DNA of 64,000 bases from Nyssa sinensis (lineage: Eukaryota > Streptophyta > Magnoliopsida > Cornales > Nyssaceae): the NCBI GenBank assembly GCA_008638375.1, contig CM018037.1, positions 34,581,076 to 34,645,075 of the forward strand. Reading direction: 5' to 3'. A model generated the notes under the pieces. The model was not told the DNA's origin. It saw only the letters and a program-made list of their open reading frames with translations, and did not search any database. Made by a program: the position numbers and the translations under genes. Positions 38,349 to 48,480 of this stretch are shown here, piece after piece. Position 1 is the stretch's first letter, and each line of letters starts with the position of its first letter.

Positions 38349-38386
<38 letters not shown>

Positions 38387-39654
38387 AAGAGATTGAACTA
38401 TCTCCATGGAAATTCAAAGATAATTTTTTGAGATTACTTTTCTTTTAGGTCAAGGAGACTAATCTGTTGTATGTAAATATTTATATGCATTAATATAGAC
38501 ATATAAGTTTTATTGGAAGAAGAAAAACAAGGTGCATCCAGACAACCCAAAACAAGTTAGCCGGTTAGTTGGATATGTTATGGAGGTTTCTCAGGTCCCA
38601 AACAATGAAAAATCTGAGACTTAGAGACTTCATTTCTTTTCATCACAAAAAAAAAATAATAATAATAATATAGAAAAGGAAAAAAAAAAAAAACTAATTT
38701 AATAAAGTGCCACAAACGAAGAAGATAATAACTACCTGCCCAGACTGGCAGTCCCAAACCCTCACAGTCTCGTCTTTACTCCCGCTATAAAGTTTATCGG
38801 ACCCAGATGGCAGAGCAATTCCGCTAACAACCTGTTCAAAACACCATTAAGACCAAAAAGAAGCCGAATAAATCATCAATATATCTCTGAAAAAGATAAA
38901 CAATGTGAATATTCAACCAATATAATATTTTACAAATAAACAAGAATTGGATTGACATATCACCTTTGTGTGTGTATATAATTATCCCCTCCAATTTATC
39001 TTCAAGGATTCGATTGACATTAATTAAACAATAAACCAAATAATTCAACCAATACAGAAGCCCAAAAGGGCTAAATGCAACAAATAAGCAAAAAAATGGA
39101 ACTAATTAAACAATAACCCAATAATTCAACCAATACAAAGCCCAAAGGGCTCAATACAACAAATAAGCGAGAATTGAATTATATACGGAATGATATATAT
39201 ATATATATATAATTATAATCACCTTCTGGTGCCCTTCAAGCTGCGTTAACAAGGAAAAACAATCGCATGTACACCAAGAATGCAAAAACCTGCACTTGTC
39301 CCCATAACTACAACTTCCCTGTACCCAATAATTACACACTTTCTCTGCCCTCTTCACAACTCTGCCACCTACTCCGCCACCATGAACTCGCCCCCACGTC
39401 GAAGTATTGCTAAAACTGGGATTCCGACGGGTCAAATGCTGATCATCGGAGAACCCGTGGGGCCGCTTTGATGTCCCCGCGGCGTTGCTGATATATTGTT
39501 GTGATTGTTGCGGTTGCGGTAATTCTCTGTGTAAGTACGGACATTGGAATCTATTGCACTTGCCAGCCCTCCAATGAAAACAAACCTTCTGTTGTTTGTT
39601 ATCGTTCGAGGGTCCCAGTCGTTGGAACACGCGCCTGTTTCCGTCAACATCCAT
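25329..39654 (-). CDS. ZFWD protein: CCCH zinc fingers plus WD40 repeats
   Basis: Nine exons: 39223-39654, 38736-38831, 36580-36669, 36337-36438, 34378-34524, 34109-34228, 33968-34027, 25597-25694, 25329-25473. All junctions are GT-AG. The frame is continuous for 429 aa, the usual family size. The start MDVDGNRRVFQRLG is typical. Two CCCH fingers: Cys25, Cys33, Cys38, His42 (C-X7-C-X4-C-X3-H) and Cys107, Cys115, Cys121, His125 (C-X7-C-X5-C-X3-H). WD40 blades fill the rest ('LYSGSKDETVRVWD', 'LYSGSMDHSIRVWS', 'LLSCSLDKTIKVW', ending 'GDGTGKVRVWQW'). The family matches Arabidopsis ZFWD1/ZFWD2 (C3H48/C3H63). The architecture suggests RNA binding plus protein scaffolding; the biochemical role is not established. 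The gene spans 14.3 kb because of LINE-, LTR- and SINE-loaded introns, including one of 8.27 kb. Coding exons show no damage. Confidence 0.92.
25865..26063. repeat. Direct repeat ending in a poly-C tract (ZFWD intron)
   Basis: Units at 25865-25938 and 25970-26047 share 'gggaatcccccttgc', 'accctaatgc' and 'aggatgattcaaaaa', with a period of 105 bp. The second ends in a long C run (26047-26063) followed by 'gggccgggg'. Polyhomopolymer length may be unreliable in assembly. Confidence 0.7.
26290..27660 (-). mobile_element. LINE remnant split by an insertion (ZFWD intron)
   Basis: The stretch 26290-26720 matches 28580-28870 ('accaaagcctccaaaagaga', 'aaaggtagtaatg') in the same orientation. On the minus strand it encodes a LINE-like 'AIFWFIWGGRNAAIF'. 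The stretch 27370-27660 matches 28900-28990 ('tttcaatcaccccaaag' versus 'tttcagtcaccccaaaa'). The intervening 26.73-27.37 kb has no counterpart and is a likely later insertion of unknown type. Stops are frequent. Confidence 0.5.
28040..29000 (-). mobile_element. LINE RNase H-domain fragment (ZFWD intron)
   Basis: Minus-strand translation at about 28.45 kb gives 'PPPCEVLKLNFDGYS', 'GIGSVIRGQDCNS' and 'LAFSRLLDLL', the start of the RNase H domain found in plant LINEs. Towards 28.1 kb it runs into a degenerate tail. A CT/GA-rich block at about 27.70-28.04 kb separates it from the previous copy and resembles the MITE at 15.2-15.7 kb in composition. Confidence 0.6.
29630..32815 (-). mobile_element. 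5'-truncated LINE retrotransposon (ZFWD intron)
   Basis: The longest LINE copy here, inserted in the same orientation as the host gene. In order on the minus strand: the C-terminal end of the endonuclease ('SRLDRFLVANNWED' near 32.73 kb, 'SPFRFENMWL' near 32.6 kb); reverse transcriptase (about 30.57-31.90 kb as one open frame, with 'GLRQGDPLSPFLFVIATEAL' and the active-site box 'HLLFADDAIIF'); and the zinc-binding reverse-transcriptase C-terminal domain (29.86-30.39 kb, 'PWKLTWCSKAPPKASFFAWE'). It ends near 29.64 kb with the family's 'gcccttcttgggcacc' motif and an A/T-rich tail. Frameshifts near 31.9 and 30.5 kb and several stops inactivate it. Confidence 0.8.
32816..33967. other. Unclassified intronic sequence (ZFWD large intron)
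   Basis: Remainder of the 8.27-kb intron upstream of the LINE. It contains no exon, and I see no complete transposable element. A B-box-like 'gattcaaaccc' occurs near 33730 without a convincing A box. Confidence 0.4.
35305..35570. repeat. Diverged tandem repeats inside the solo LTR
   Basis: About four related units of roughly 65-75 bp, each with a 'gtcaactaatg' or 'gtcgactaat' core paired with a second 'ggtcaac' or 'agttgac' word. Such arrays are typical of the U3 region of some Copia LTRs. Confidence 0.55.
35605..35665 (+). mobile_element. LINE 3' tail nested in the solo LTR
   Basis: The motif 'gccctccttgggtgcccttt' followed by 'atagtgatattttacctatc' and an A run matches the 3' ends of the LINEs near 29.64 and 59.52 kb. 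Only the last 60 bases or so of the element are present, an extreme 5' truncation. Confidence 0.5.
36777..37000 (+). mobile_element. tRNA-derived SINE-like element (ZFWD intron)
   Basis: An A-box-like segment (TAACCGAGTGG, near 36788) and a B-box-like segment (GGGCTCAATACTCC, near 36840) are spaced about 50 bp apart as in tRNA genes. A unique body follows, ending 'ggtcatcaaaaaaataaa', an A-rich tail. The tRNA-like head does not fold as an intact tRNA. No target duplication was identified. Confidence 0.5.
37160..38500 (+). mobile_element. 5'-truncated LINE fragment (ZFWD intron)
   Basis: Plus-strand translation gives the end of a reverse transcriptase ('RSATALWDSINEKFQRRLEG', 'KGGKIVLIKSTLTNLQTYYM', 'KLEKLQCDFLW'). 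Then comes the zinc-binding domain ('LCCLCKNAKEMVDH', 'AKDAWNLVLSFFGCSW') and a tail related to the 29.6 and 59.2 kb copies. It is antisense to the host gene and full of stops. An (AT)n run interrupts it at 38350-38382. Confidence 0.7.
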
Positions 39655-40140
39655 TATCTATAAGAACACTCAATATACTTCTAAATCTATATCACTCGAT
39701 TGTCAGATTGATAAGAATCGGAGAGTGGTACGGAGAGTCGAAACCACCGTCTGCGAGTGATTAGAAGACTAGAAAAATCGAATATGATCATCACATGAAG
39801 TAATTTCAATCAACAACTGACTGCGCCCAAGAAGTTAAAGATCGGAAACTTAGATCCGCGATTGCTTCTTAGTTGGATTTGTCAAGAAACGTGGCGATAA
39901 AAAGAGAGTAAGACACAGCCAGAGAGGAATCGGTGAGTGAAGAGATGGTGTGATCTGGGGTTAGGGTTTTGAAATTTGAAGGATGGAGATGAAATGAGAA
40001 AGAGAAACCCTAACTTGTTGCAGCTTTTTTAGTCTCTCCCCTATCTCCAGTAGAAGGAGACGCGAAGAAAGAGAGCGTAAAATTTACGATGACATATGAG
40101 GTGCTGGAGAAGTGTATTATTACTTAATTACCCTTATATA
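39655..40140 (-). promoter_or_regulatory. Leader and promoter region of the ZFWD gene
   Basis: This stretch is markedly less AT-rich than the spacer beyond it. On the coding strand it contains CT-rich patches and 'tagggtttctctttctcat'-type telo-box-like and pyrimidine-rich sequence (AACCCTAA occurs at about 39961-40013 in both senses). These are typical of plant housekeeping promoters. The start site was not resolved. Confidence 0.4.
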
Positions 40141-40529
40141 TTTGCTTCGCAAGAAGGTAAAGTCATAAGATTTTATGGGGGCATCGCTTGGACTTCGACC
40201 GCCTGGTTAAATTTTCCAAAGTTCGTTGTCGGAAACATTAGTTGAAAATAATTCACACACATTATTTCAAATAGATTCACATAAAAATATTTTTTTTTAA
40301 GAATATTAAAAATATATTGAATTATTCAAAATTTTTAAGACGTGAATGATAAATTACTTTTAAATATTACTACTTAAAAATGATAATAATACGTGAAAAA
40401 CTTATGTCCCACACAGAATAGGTACTAAAATTTTAAAAAGTATATATATAATTTTCTTTAATGGGAGTTTGAATTCTTAGGAACACCTAAGTTTTATAAA
40501 AAGGGGAGAATCTAACTCATACTTGATTC

Positions 40530-40945
40530 ACCACATGCATGCATTGCTATCCTACCCAGACAAGGTTTCACCACATGCGTGCATTGCTATCCTGCCCCAT
40601 ACTAGGTTTTGGCCTTGCCCCTACGCTCAATATATTTTTTTAGACAAAATACTTTTAATTAATTGTTACTATTCGAAAACATCAAAAACGTTGTCATTTT
40701 AAAATGTGTGACTAAATAGTTGGTGACTTATAGGATAAACCAATGCAACCCTTGGTCTTGTAACTGTTGGACCAAATATAGGCCTTACCCCATTATCTAT
40801 ATACTTTTTTAAACAAAATACTTTTAATTAATTGTTACCGTTTGAAAAAATCTAAAACATTGTCATTTTAGAATATGTGACTGAATAGTTGGCGACTTAT
40901 AGGATAAACCAATGCAACCCTTAGTCTCGTGACTGTACCAAACAG
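40530..40945. repeat. Two nested tandem duplications
   Basis: A unit of about 38 bp ('ttcaccacatgcatgcattg', then 'ctatcctacc') is repeated at 40530 and 40567. A unit of about 170 bp starting 'ggccttgcccc' or 'ggccttacccc' is repeated at 40611-40780 and 40781-40945, sharing 'acaaaatacttttaattaat' and 'gacttataggataaaccaat'. Divergence is moderate. Confidence 0.8.
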
Positions 40946-42508
40946 TCATGAAAACTTCTATAAATAACCCACATATTCATAGCATAACAAATATATAGAA
41001 AAATTAACATTTTGCATATAGAAGTGAGAAAGTTCAAGCATAGTTTTGGTTTGCAAGAGACACATGTTTGCAATGCTTTTCCTGTACGTGGTTAGATCAT
41101 TGTATCATAGGAAACAAGCGTCTAAGGGATCGTAAGCACCAATGTTAAGGACTTAAATTACTTTAAGGACACAACATCAAATGCTAACCTCGATCACATT
41201 TGAATTCTGGTTTTGCAATCTTACTGTAAGTTAAAATTTTATTATTTTTTGTATTTATCAGTAAGTTCAATTCGTATTGGTTTCAATTAAATATTGTTTT
41301 CTGTTACCAAAATTGATTCTATTTCATAAACAGTTTCTGTTTTACTGTAAGTCAATTGGTTTTTTTCAAAATAAAACTGATAGAAATATTTCTACTAACA
41401 ATTAACAATTGAAATTCTTATGCTTGTATTAATGGAAAACAAAAAAGTCCAATGATAAGATAACATGGGGAATTTTCATGTTCACGCAAATTAATTTTAA
41501 ACTTGAAGCATTAATGATGATATTCTAATTTAAAATATATGTTACTTATCATAATTTGATTTGCATTGTTCGTGGTAGAGCCACATGTATGCTAAGGGGG
41601 CAATCCCCCCTACCCCTTCCAATTTTTATAAATTTGGTTTTTTACTCCTAATTTTAATAAAAAATAAAAGAAAAATTAAGAATTCCGCTCCTCCCCTAAT
41701 TTATAATTTTTCAATTTTTGTCCTTCTAAGTCCAAAGTCTCTATTCGCCATTATATATTACTATTAAAATTCTCTGTACTATTTTACCATTAGACGTTAT
41801 GACACTTTTTTAGGCTTGAATAAATTAGTATGTTTAAGACTCTTGTTTAATGCATGACAAACTCTCATGCAATGGTAAATGCAGCAAGGGCCTAAGGGGG
41901 CTATCACCCCAAAAATGTTGAAAATTTGATTTTCACCTATCATTTTTACAAAACTTTCTTTAAAATTAAGAGATTGGCCCCCGCGCCCAATTTTTTATTG
42001 TATTTTTCTTTTTAAAAAAATCTCTTTACATTTTACATTTGCTCTCCCCCCCCCCCACATGGGATTTTTCTGGTCCCACATGTATTGTAGATTATCTCGT
42101 GTAATTTGGAAAAGAAAATGTTGCAAGTAAAGATTTCTAATGCATTTATTACAACAACGAGCTTCATTACTTTGTTATATATATATATATATATATATAT
42201 ACGTCATTGGATGATATATATATATATAAATATAAATATATAAATGTTACTTGTAAGTCCTGAAACTCATCAATCTACAATTTGATTAAGGCATGTATTT
42301 TCTAGACGTGATATACTCATCAGATTATGATTTTTTTAATATCACGACTTACTGTAATATTTTTCATATATATATATATATATATTTTGTTCTTTATACA
42401 GAATCGAATTAAAGTGGAATTTCATGTCCGAAGAAACTTTTAATTTCAAAAACCAAAATCAAACAAAGAAACATAAACAAATGACATAACCCAATACATA
42501 AATATTAA
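40946..42508. other. Repeat-rich spacer between divergent genes
   Basis: It contains two short regions with 'aagggggcaatccccc' or 'aagggggctatcacccc' (about 41594 and 41893) that resemble ends of hAT-type nonautonomous elements but lack a matched partner. It also has (AT)n runs (42178-42202, 42367-42386) and a C run at 42047-42056. No gene is recognised. Confidence 0.4.
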
Positions 42509-43565
42509 GGCCCATTTGGTATGCAGTAATGGAGGTAGAAATGAAATGAGCATTCTTACTTTTATTTTATTCCCACGTTTGGTATGCTTAAACATGTTGG
42601 AATGCCCATTCCGTTCGGAATAACTATTCTACTTAGCACAGAAATAAGCATTTCTTGACAAAACCTGAGGAATGCCCATTCCTTTCCTAACGAAATGACC
42701 ATCCATCTCTACAGCCCACGACCACAAATACAATCAACTTTCTTATAATTAATAAACTTGGTAGATGAAAAATTAATTAATTATTAGAATTAATAATTAT
42801 AAATTTTCTTATACTTTTATTAATAAAAAAATATTTTATACATGTAGATGAATTACAATATATTTAACTATAATTTAAATAAAATTACAAATATATCTGT
42901 CAAAAATATTATAAATAGGATATATATGAATATATGTATAATTATTTTAATTTTTTAATAATTAATATTATAAAAGATATATTTTTTAAAAATATTAATT
43001 ATTAAGTAATATAATTATTAATTATTTATCATAAAACTAATTATATTTCTTAAAAATTTATTAATTTATTAATTTATAAATATTATTAATTTATTAAATA
43101 TTAATTATAAGAGGTTAACTTGTACGTGAAACCAGTATGACTATATAAGTTTTTTTTTTTGCTAATAAAACAAATGTAGGTTGAATTAACTTTTTTCTTT
43201 TGGCCAATAAAACAAACGCAGGTTGAATTAACTTTTTTTTTTTTTTTACCAGTAAAACAAATGCAGGTTGATTTTTTTTTAATAAATTTTTTTTTTGACG
43301 ATAAAAAAATAAAAATCGAACGTTTTTTCATTACTGGGTATTCAGACAAAAGAATGGAATTAATTATTCTCATTTCATTCCAACAATTTGATTGTTCAAA
43401 CCAAACACATGAATGAAATTATCATTCCATTACTAGGTATTCAGCTAAACAAAAAAATAGAATAATTATTTCCCTTTCATTCGTACTCTATTTCATTCTT
43501 GATACTATTCTATTTTATCCCTGTTCTATTCCATTCCATTCCATTCCAGTGTACCAAATGTAGCC
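42509..43565. mobile_element. Nonautonomous TIR transposon beside the kinase promoter
   Basis: The left end GGCCCATTTGGTATGC matches the inverted right end GGCTACATTTGGTACAC. The body is about 1 kb, AT-rich and noncoding, with internal repeats of 'cattccattcc' and 'ggaatgcccattcc'. It includes a three-copy 44-46 bp tandem repeat at 43161-43283 ('ataaaacaaatgtaggttga' units separated by T runs). No target duplication is obvious (flanks aatattaa and tgggctgc). It abuts the GC-rich candidate first exon of the kinase gene. Confidence 0.55.
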
Positions 43566-43710
43566 TGGGCTGCTTTTGGGAAACCAGGAGCAGACGAGGA
43601 GAGCCCACGGGAGGCCTCTCGCGGGGGACTGAAGCACAGCTCCAACGGGCTGCTTGCTTCTGCTGTGGTTCTCTCTCTAAGGACTTCTCATTTCTGTCTC
43701 CACTCCCCAG
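43566..43710 (+). other. Candidate noncoding first exon of the kinase gene
   Basis: A sharply GC-richer block, CT-rich at its end, that stops at CCCCAG followed by a consensus donor GTGAGC (43711). It carries no long reading frame in phase with the kinase. A plausible acceptor is at 44443 (ttccag). 5'-UTR introns are common in plant kinase genes. The assignment is inferred from composition and splice consensus. Confidence 0.45.
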
Positions 43711-44798
43711 GTGAGCTTCTTTCTCTCCCCCTCCTTCTCTAGATGTGATTTGGATACATGGATTCTTTGTTGACAAAACTTTGGATCTGGGTTACTTTTT
43801 TCAGAGTCTAATTTTGATGTGTTGGTGTTGAATTCTGTTATTGTACGTTAATAGAAGGGCTTTTCAATTTATGGGTATTAGCTCTTTTGTTTTTGGGCTA
43901 GGAGTGATAAAAGTTTAGATTAATTGAGTTGAGCACTTTTGTTATTTGGAGGTGATATAGGTTGTATCTGGCTTTTGTGAGCTGCTTAGGCGGTTTTGAA
44001 TTGAACATGTTTAGTGAATTTTCTCCACCAAAATGAAAGTTTTTGTTTTTATTCCTAAATAAATGGTTTTGGAAGATTTTTGTTAACAAATTTTTAATTT
44101 CAAAACGCGAGACATGCGTTTTTAATTTTTTTTTAATTTTTTAAAATTTAAATATATTTTCATAATTTTTTAAAAATTAATTAAAAAATTTTTAAAAATA
44201 TTTTTCAATGTTTGAATTTGAATTTGAATTCTGTTCTGAACATTGTGCCAATTCAGTTATTATATATATTTTTTCTAATAATAAACAATACGATCTGTTA
44301 GAGAAGCCGACATGGTTTTTTTTTTATTGTTGTTATTGTTCCAGTTAGATTTCAAGAGAAAGAGAAGGGGGGGGGGGGGGGTGTTCTCTTGGGTATCAGA
44401 GCTTGACTTGACTTTTGATTTATATTTTTATGCTGTCAGTTCCAGGTGATCCAGCAGGGAAATTGCCGCTTAGAGCTCGATAATTTGTTGTTTTTGAGGT
44501 TTGTCTTTCAAAACAACTGTCCAGACTCCAGACACGGCTCAGGGTTCATGGTCAGCATTGTTGTCAAATTTGAACTACTAGCTGCCAGAAGCTTCTTTCT
44601 CTATTTTGACCTTTATTATGGTTTTGGTATATGGTTATGTAAGTGAAATGCAGAAACTTGACTAACAAATTTCGCATTCCCACTTATTTGAAAAGGTCAT
44701 CGCTAAGAGCTAGTTGATAATTTGAGGGCTGACTGCCGGAGAATCATACGCTGGGAGTTTTGTTGGTATTTTCAGATTATTTGGGTTGCAGAATTCAT

Positions 44799-47700
44799 AT
44801 GGCTGTTGCCAAAAGCAACAGCAACAGCAACAGCAGATTATCTTTTCAACCTTGCAATTGTTACAAAGTTGCAAGCTTGACCAAAACCATTTTGGACACA
44901 AACCAGACCTCCAATTTGAAAGATAGATATGTTCTTGGAGAGCAGTTGGGCTGGGGGCAGTCTGGCGTTATCAGGGAATGCTCCGATAAGTTGACTGGGG
45001 AGGTACTGGCATGCAAATCGATTGCGAAGGATAGATTGGTCACACTGGATGATGTCTGGAGCATCAAGCTTGAGATTGAAATAATGACTAGGTTATCTGG
45101 CCACCCAAATGTTGTAGATCTAAAAGCAGTTTACGAGGAGGAAGATTATGTTCATTTGGTTATGGAGCTTTGTGCCGGAGGGGAGCTCTTCCATCAGTTA
45201 GAGAAGCATGGGAGGTTCTCCGAGGCTGAGGCCAGGGTTCTATTTAGGCACCTGATAGAAGTGGTGATGTATTGTCACGACAATGGTGTTGTTCATAGAG
45301 ATTTGAAGCCGGAGAACATCCTTTTAGCCACAAAAGCTGCCTCCTCACCAATTAAATTGGCTGATTTTGGTCTTGCCACCTACATCAAGCCAGGTAGCAT
45401 CCCATTTTTCTTTGATGGACCTTATATGCTTGCTAAATACTAATTGTTCAATGTTATAAGCATTTGGACTTTGTTCAAACAGGGCAGAATTTGCATGGGA
45501 CTGTTGGTAGTCCTTTTTATATAGCTCCAGAGGTACTGGCAGGAGGCTATAACCAGGCTGCTGATCTCTGGAGTTTGGGGGTTATTCTTTACATTCTTCT
45601 CAGTGGGAGGCCACCATTTTGGGGGAAGACTAAGTCACGAATATTTTATGCAGTTAGGGCAGCCGATCTTCGGTTTTCATCTGATCCATGGGATCATATC
45701 TCTGAATCTGCAAAGGATTTGATTAGGGGAATGCTCTGTACAGACCCTTCTCAGAGGCTTACAGTTCAGCAGGTCCTAGGTAGGTGGTTGCCATTTTGGT
45801 TTAATGGAAATGCTCATCTTAGTCTTATAAGTTTCAACTTTTACAGTCTAACACCCTTCTTTGGGTTTTTGTGGGATGCATATTTTGAAGGAAGAAGGTG
45901 CTAAGTTAGAAATTTGGAAGTTAAGTTTTATAAATTTATTTATCATCATGCTTAATTAGTAATAAGATTCTACTAGAAGCATCAAAGGAATGGGATAGAC
46001 CACTGCACATGAAAGAAATACAAAACTGGAAAGAAACATGAGATGACGTCCTTTTTCTGAAACAGAGAGTTCATAAGATCTCAATAATGCATCCGCATAG
46101 TTTCTTCTGAACAGATTACATGTTGGATAACACTATATTCATATCTGGCCATTTATGATTAGTCCATTTCAGAATCTTTGTTTACACAGGTAACAAGTTG
46201 ATTTTATTTTTTGTCTTTTATTTTTTTTTAAATTAAGTTCTACAACCAGGGGCAGGCAATAAATTTTTCCTGGAGGGCCATATTAAAAATTTTGAAATAG
46301 TAGTTAACAAAAAGTATAAGAATAATGTCTTTCTTATCAAATCTTTTAAAAAATTGAAATAAGAAAGGCTATGAAAAAAATGTGTTTTTTGCTTATGAAA
46401 AATGATCTGATAACACAATTGAGTGTTGAATTTCATCCAAGTTTGAATCCCACTGAGAGGTCTGCTATATATCAGAAATTGTTGAAGAAACAACAATATC
46501 TTTCTTTTGTCTGTTCCAGGCAATCGAAAAATAAAGAAATGGTTAATATATTCTAGATAATTACATATTTACAATATACTATTTCAATAAAAGAGAAAAA
46601 TTGGGGGGGGGGGGGGGGGGGGCATCTATACGTATTATTACCTATATTATGTTTGGTCAACTGCCAGCCAAGATGTTTTCAAAATTTTAGGTAGGGCCAA
46701 AATCCCTACTCCTCTCCACATAATTCAACCCCATCTGCAACAAGCAATCATCCATAATATCATGCATTATACATTATTGATCGAACACCAGAATTCTCTT
46801 TGATATGGATGCTAGCATGCAGTTACTGCAATAAATGCCATTTAGCATGAATTTGGGTTTGTGCAGTCAATTAGCATTGTTTATGCCCCAAATTAAGATA
46901 CACTTCCCAACTCTATTCTAGTCTGGTCCATTCATAATCTACATTGTTTCAATTTTTAAGCTTTGTTTCGTTGTTCCATTTTGTACTTACATGAACTCCA
47001 TCTTATGAACCTGACCAATACGCCAAAGTCCCTGACCAATACGCCAAAGTCACAGGACTGATGGAACGGATGAAATCAAGTCTTTTAACTATTTAGGATC
47101 GTAACAAATTATCACGCTTCCGAGCCGACATCCATGGCGGCCCACTCTATCAACACTGACCCGTTGATAGCCCTTTCTCTTTTGGCGACTCCATCCATCT
47201 ATCAGTATTCAATGACTTGGTACTATGCCCATACATAATACCAAGGCATTTTAATCCAACCTAGGTCGTCCCTTCCGTGACTCAAACCCATGACATGGTG
47301 CCAACTTTGATATCAATTGTTATGAACTTGACCAATACGCCAAAAGCTCCAGGACTGATGGAACGCGTGCAATCAAGTCTTTTAACTATTTAGGATCGTA
47401 ACACTCCCTTTCCTGATTCTCTCTCCTTATGGAGAATAATTTTGTGTTATACATTTTGTAGATCACTCCTGGATGAGGGTCCTTGCACCGGTTTGTGAAG
47501 AACCATGCAAGTTTGAGAAGCAAAATTGTGGAGAATTGGATTTCAATGGAGGTTCTTTCTCTACGTCATTTATGGCCAGGAATCAGGACATCAGTTTTGG
47601 CTCTGGATCACCTCTTATTTGTGATGCCCAATCACCTACATTCAGTTGCAGATCATCATTTTCTTCTTTCCTGGTAGACCCATCAACACCTTGCCTTGAA

Positions 47701-48183
47701 TCTGGTGGGTTTTCTTTCTGTAGCAGTGGCGGATCAAACACCCTAGAATTTTCAGCTCCGGTCCTTTCAATGCCAAGTTTTGCTTTCTTCAGCCCAGGCT
47801 CTGTGGCTAAGCAAGATAATTATACAGTGGATTTCCCGGCCAACATATGCAGAGTAGATGTGGCTCATAAAGGTAATTCAGTTTCTTATATTTCAACTTC
47901 TCATAAAGGTGCAGAGACAAGCATGGAGAAGCTGTTTGCGTTGCCAGACTCTTCTCTTTGCTTTGGGCAGGAGGCCAGAGAAATGGAGCACAAGGCAACT
48001 GAAGTTAAAAGACTGGGAGGAACGAGTGGGTCTCGAATGTCAGGCATCCACAGCAAGAGGAACCGTACAATTGGCTTTGGCGAGTTTGAGCAGCTTGATA
48101 TCATGACGGAATCTGTTATTCGATGGGCATCGTGCACACATCTCCCTACTACTACATCACTCAGGTCTTCTCTTGTCTGTTGA
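44799..48183 (+). CDS. PEP carboxylase kinase-related protein kinase (PEPKR1-like)
   Basis: Three coding exons (44799-45393, 45483-45779, 47462-48183), GT-AG junctions, frame continuous for 537 aa. The start ATG ([15 protein letters not shown]) lies just after a 'ttttcag' acceptor-like site. The kinase domain spans about residues 44-302: glycine loop GWGQSG (51-56), ATP lysine 73, HRDLKPEN (166-173, catalytic Asp168), DFG (189-191), 'GSPFYIAPE', and the end 'LTVQQVLDHSW'. It is a CDPK-SnRK superfamily Ser/Thr kinase. There are no EF hands; a serine-rich, poorly structured tail of about 235 residues follows instead. This fits the PEPKR1 subfamily (Arabidopsis At1g12580, about 520 aa) rather than PEPC kinase itself, which lacks a tail. 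Its substrate is not established. A TRIM sits in coding intron 2. No coding lesion is visible. Confidence 0.9.
46602..46622. repeat. Poly-G tract in a kinase intron
   Basis: A run of about 20 G on the plus strand, following 'gagaaaaatt'. A similar G run occurs at about 44369-44383 before the coding region. These can form G-quadruplex structures and are prone to length error. Confidence 0.7.
47001..47403 (-). mobile_element. TRIM-like mini LTR retrotransposon in a kinase intron
   Basis: Direct repeats at 47001-47106 and 47318-47403, read on the minus strand, start TGTTACGATCC and end near TTCATAACA. A 5-bp target duplication with one mismatch (ctcca, ctccc) flanks the element. Two bases inside the 5' LTR is TGATATCAAAGTTGG (47301-47315 on the complement), which aligns with the tRNA-Met primer-binding site TGGTATCAGAGCTTGG. 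The 211-bp interior encodes no protein. The 47001 LTR is longer because of an internal duplication of about 20 bp ('ctgaccaatacgccaaagt'). The polypurine tract is weak. It is inserted antisense in coding intron 2. Confidence 0.7.
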
Positions 48184-48480
48184 AAGTGTCTTGGGTGAAC
48201 ATGACGGATCAGATGAGTATTCAATCTGCATAAATTGATACATAGCCAGTTGGAACTTTCTGAGCTAGTGTAATAAATTATTATCTTGTATTGAGCTCAA
48301 AGTTTCTGAACCCTGGAGGTTATTGCCACGGTTTAACTTCATTAAGGTGATGGTGGTAGTATGAGTGATGTTGGATAACAAGTCATTGCTAATGGGGTTT
48401 TGCCATGTGTTGTAAGGTGAATTTTGAGAGTTTGAAGTGTTCCATCTTTCATACCATCGAGTATTGGGGAGTTCCTACTG
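48184..48480 (+). other. 3' flank of the kinase gene
   Basis: Probable 3' UTR and termination region directly after the stop. It includes 'gtgtaataaattatt', a near-upstream polyadenylation-type context at about 48268-48285. No other gene is seen. Confidence 0.35.

Noticed and set aside
43101..43373. 90-codon minus-strand frame with repeated 'STCICF..KKKK' units
   Set aside because: It is translation of a three-copy tandem repeat with T runs inside a noncoding TIR element.
46200..46600. Possible transposase fragment in a kinase intron
   Set aside because: Short frames on both strands show no catalytic motif, and no terminal repeats were found.
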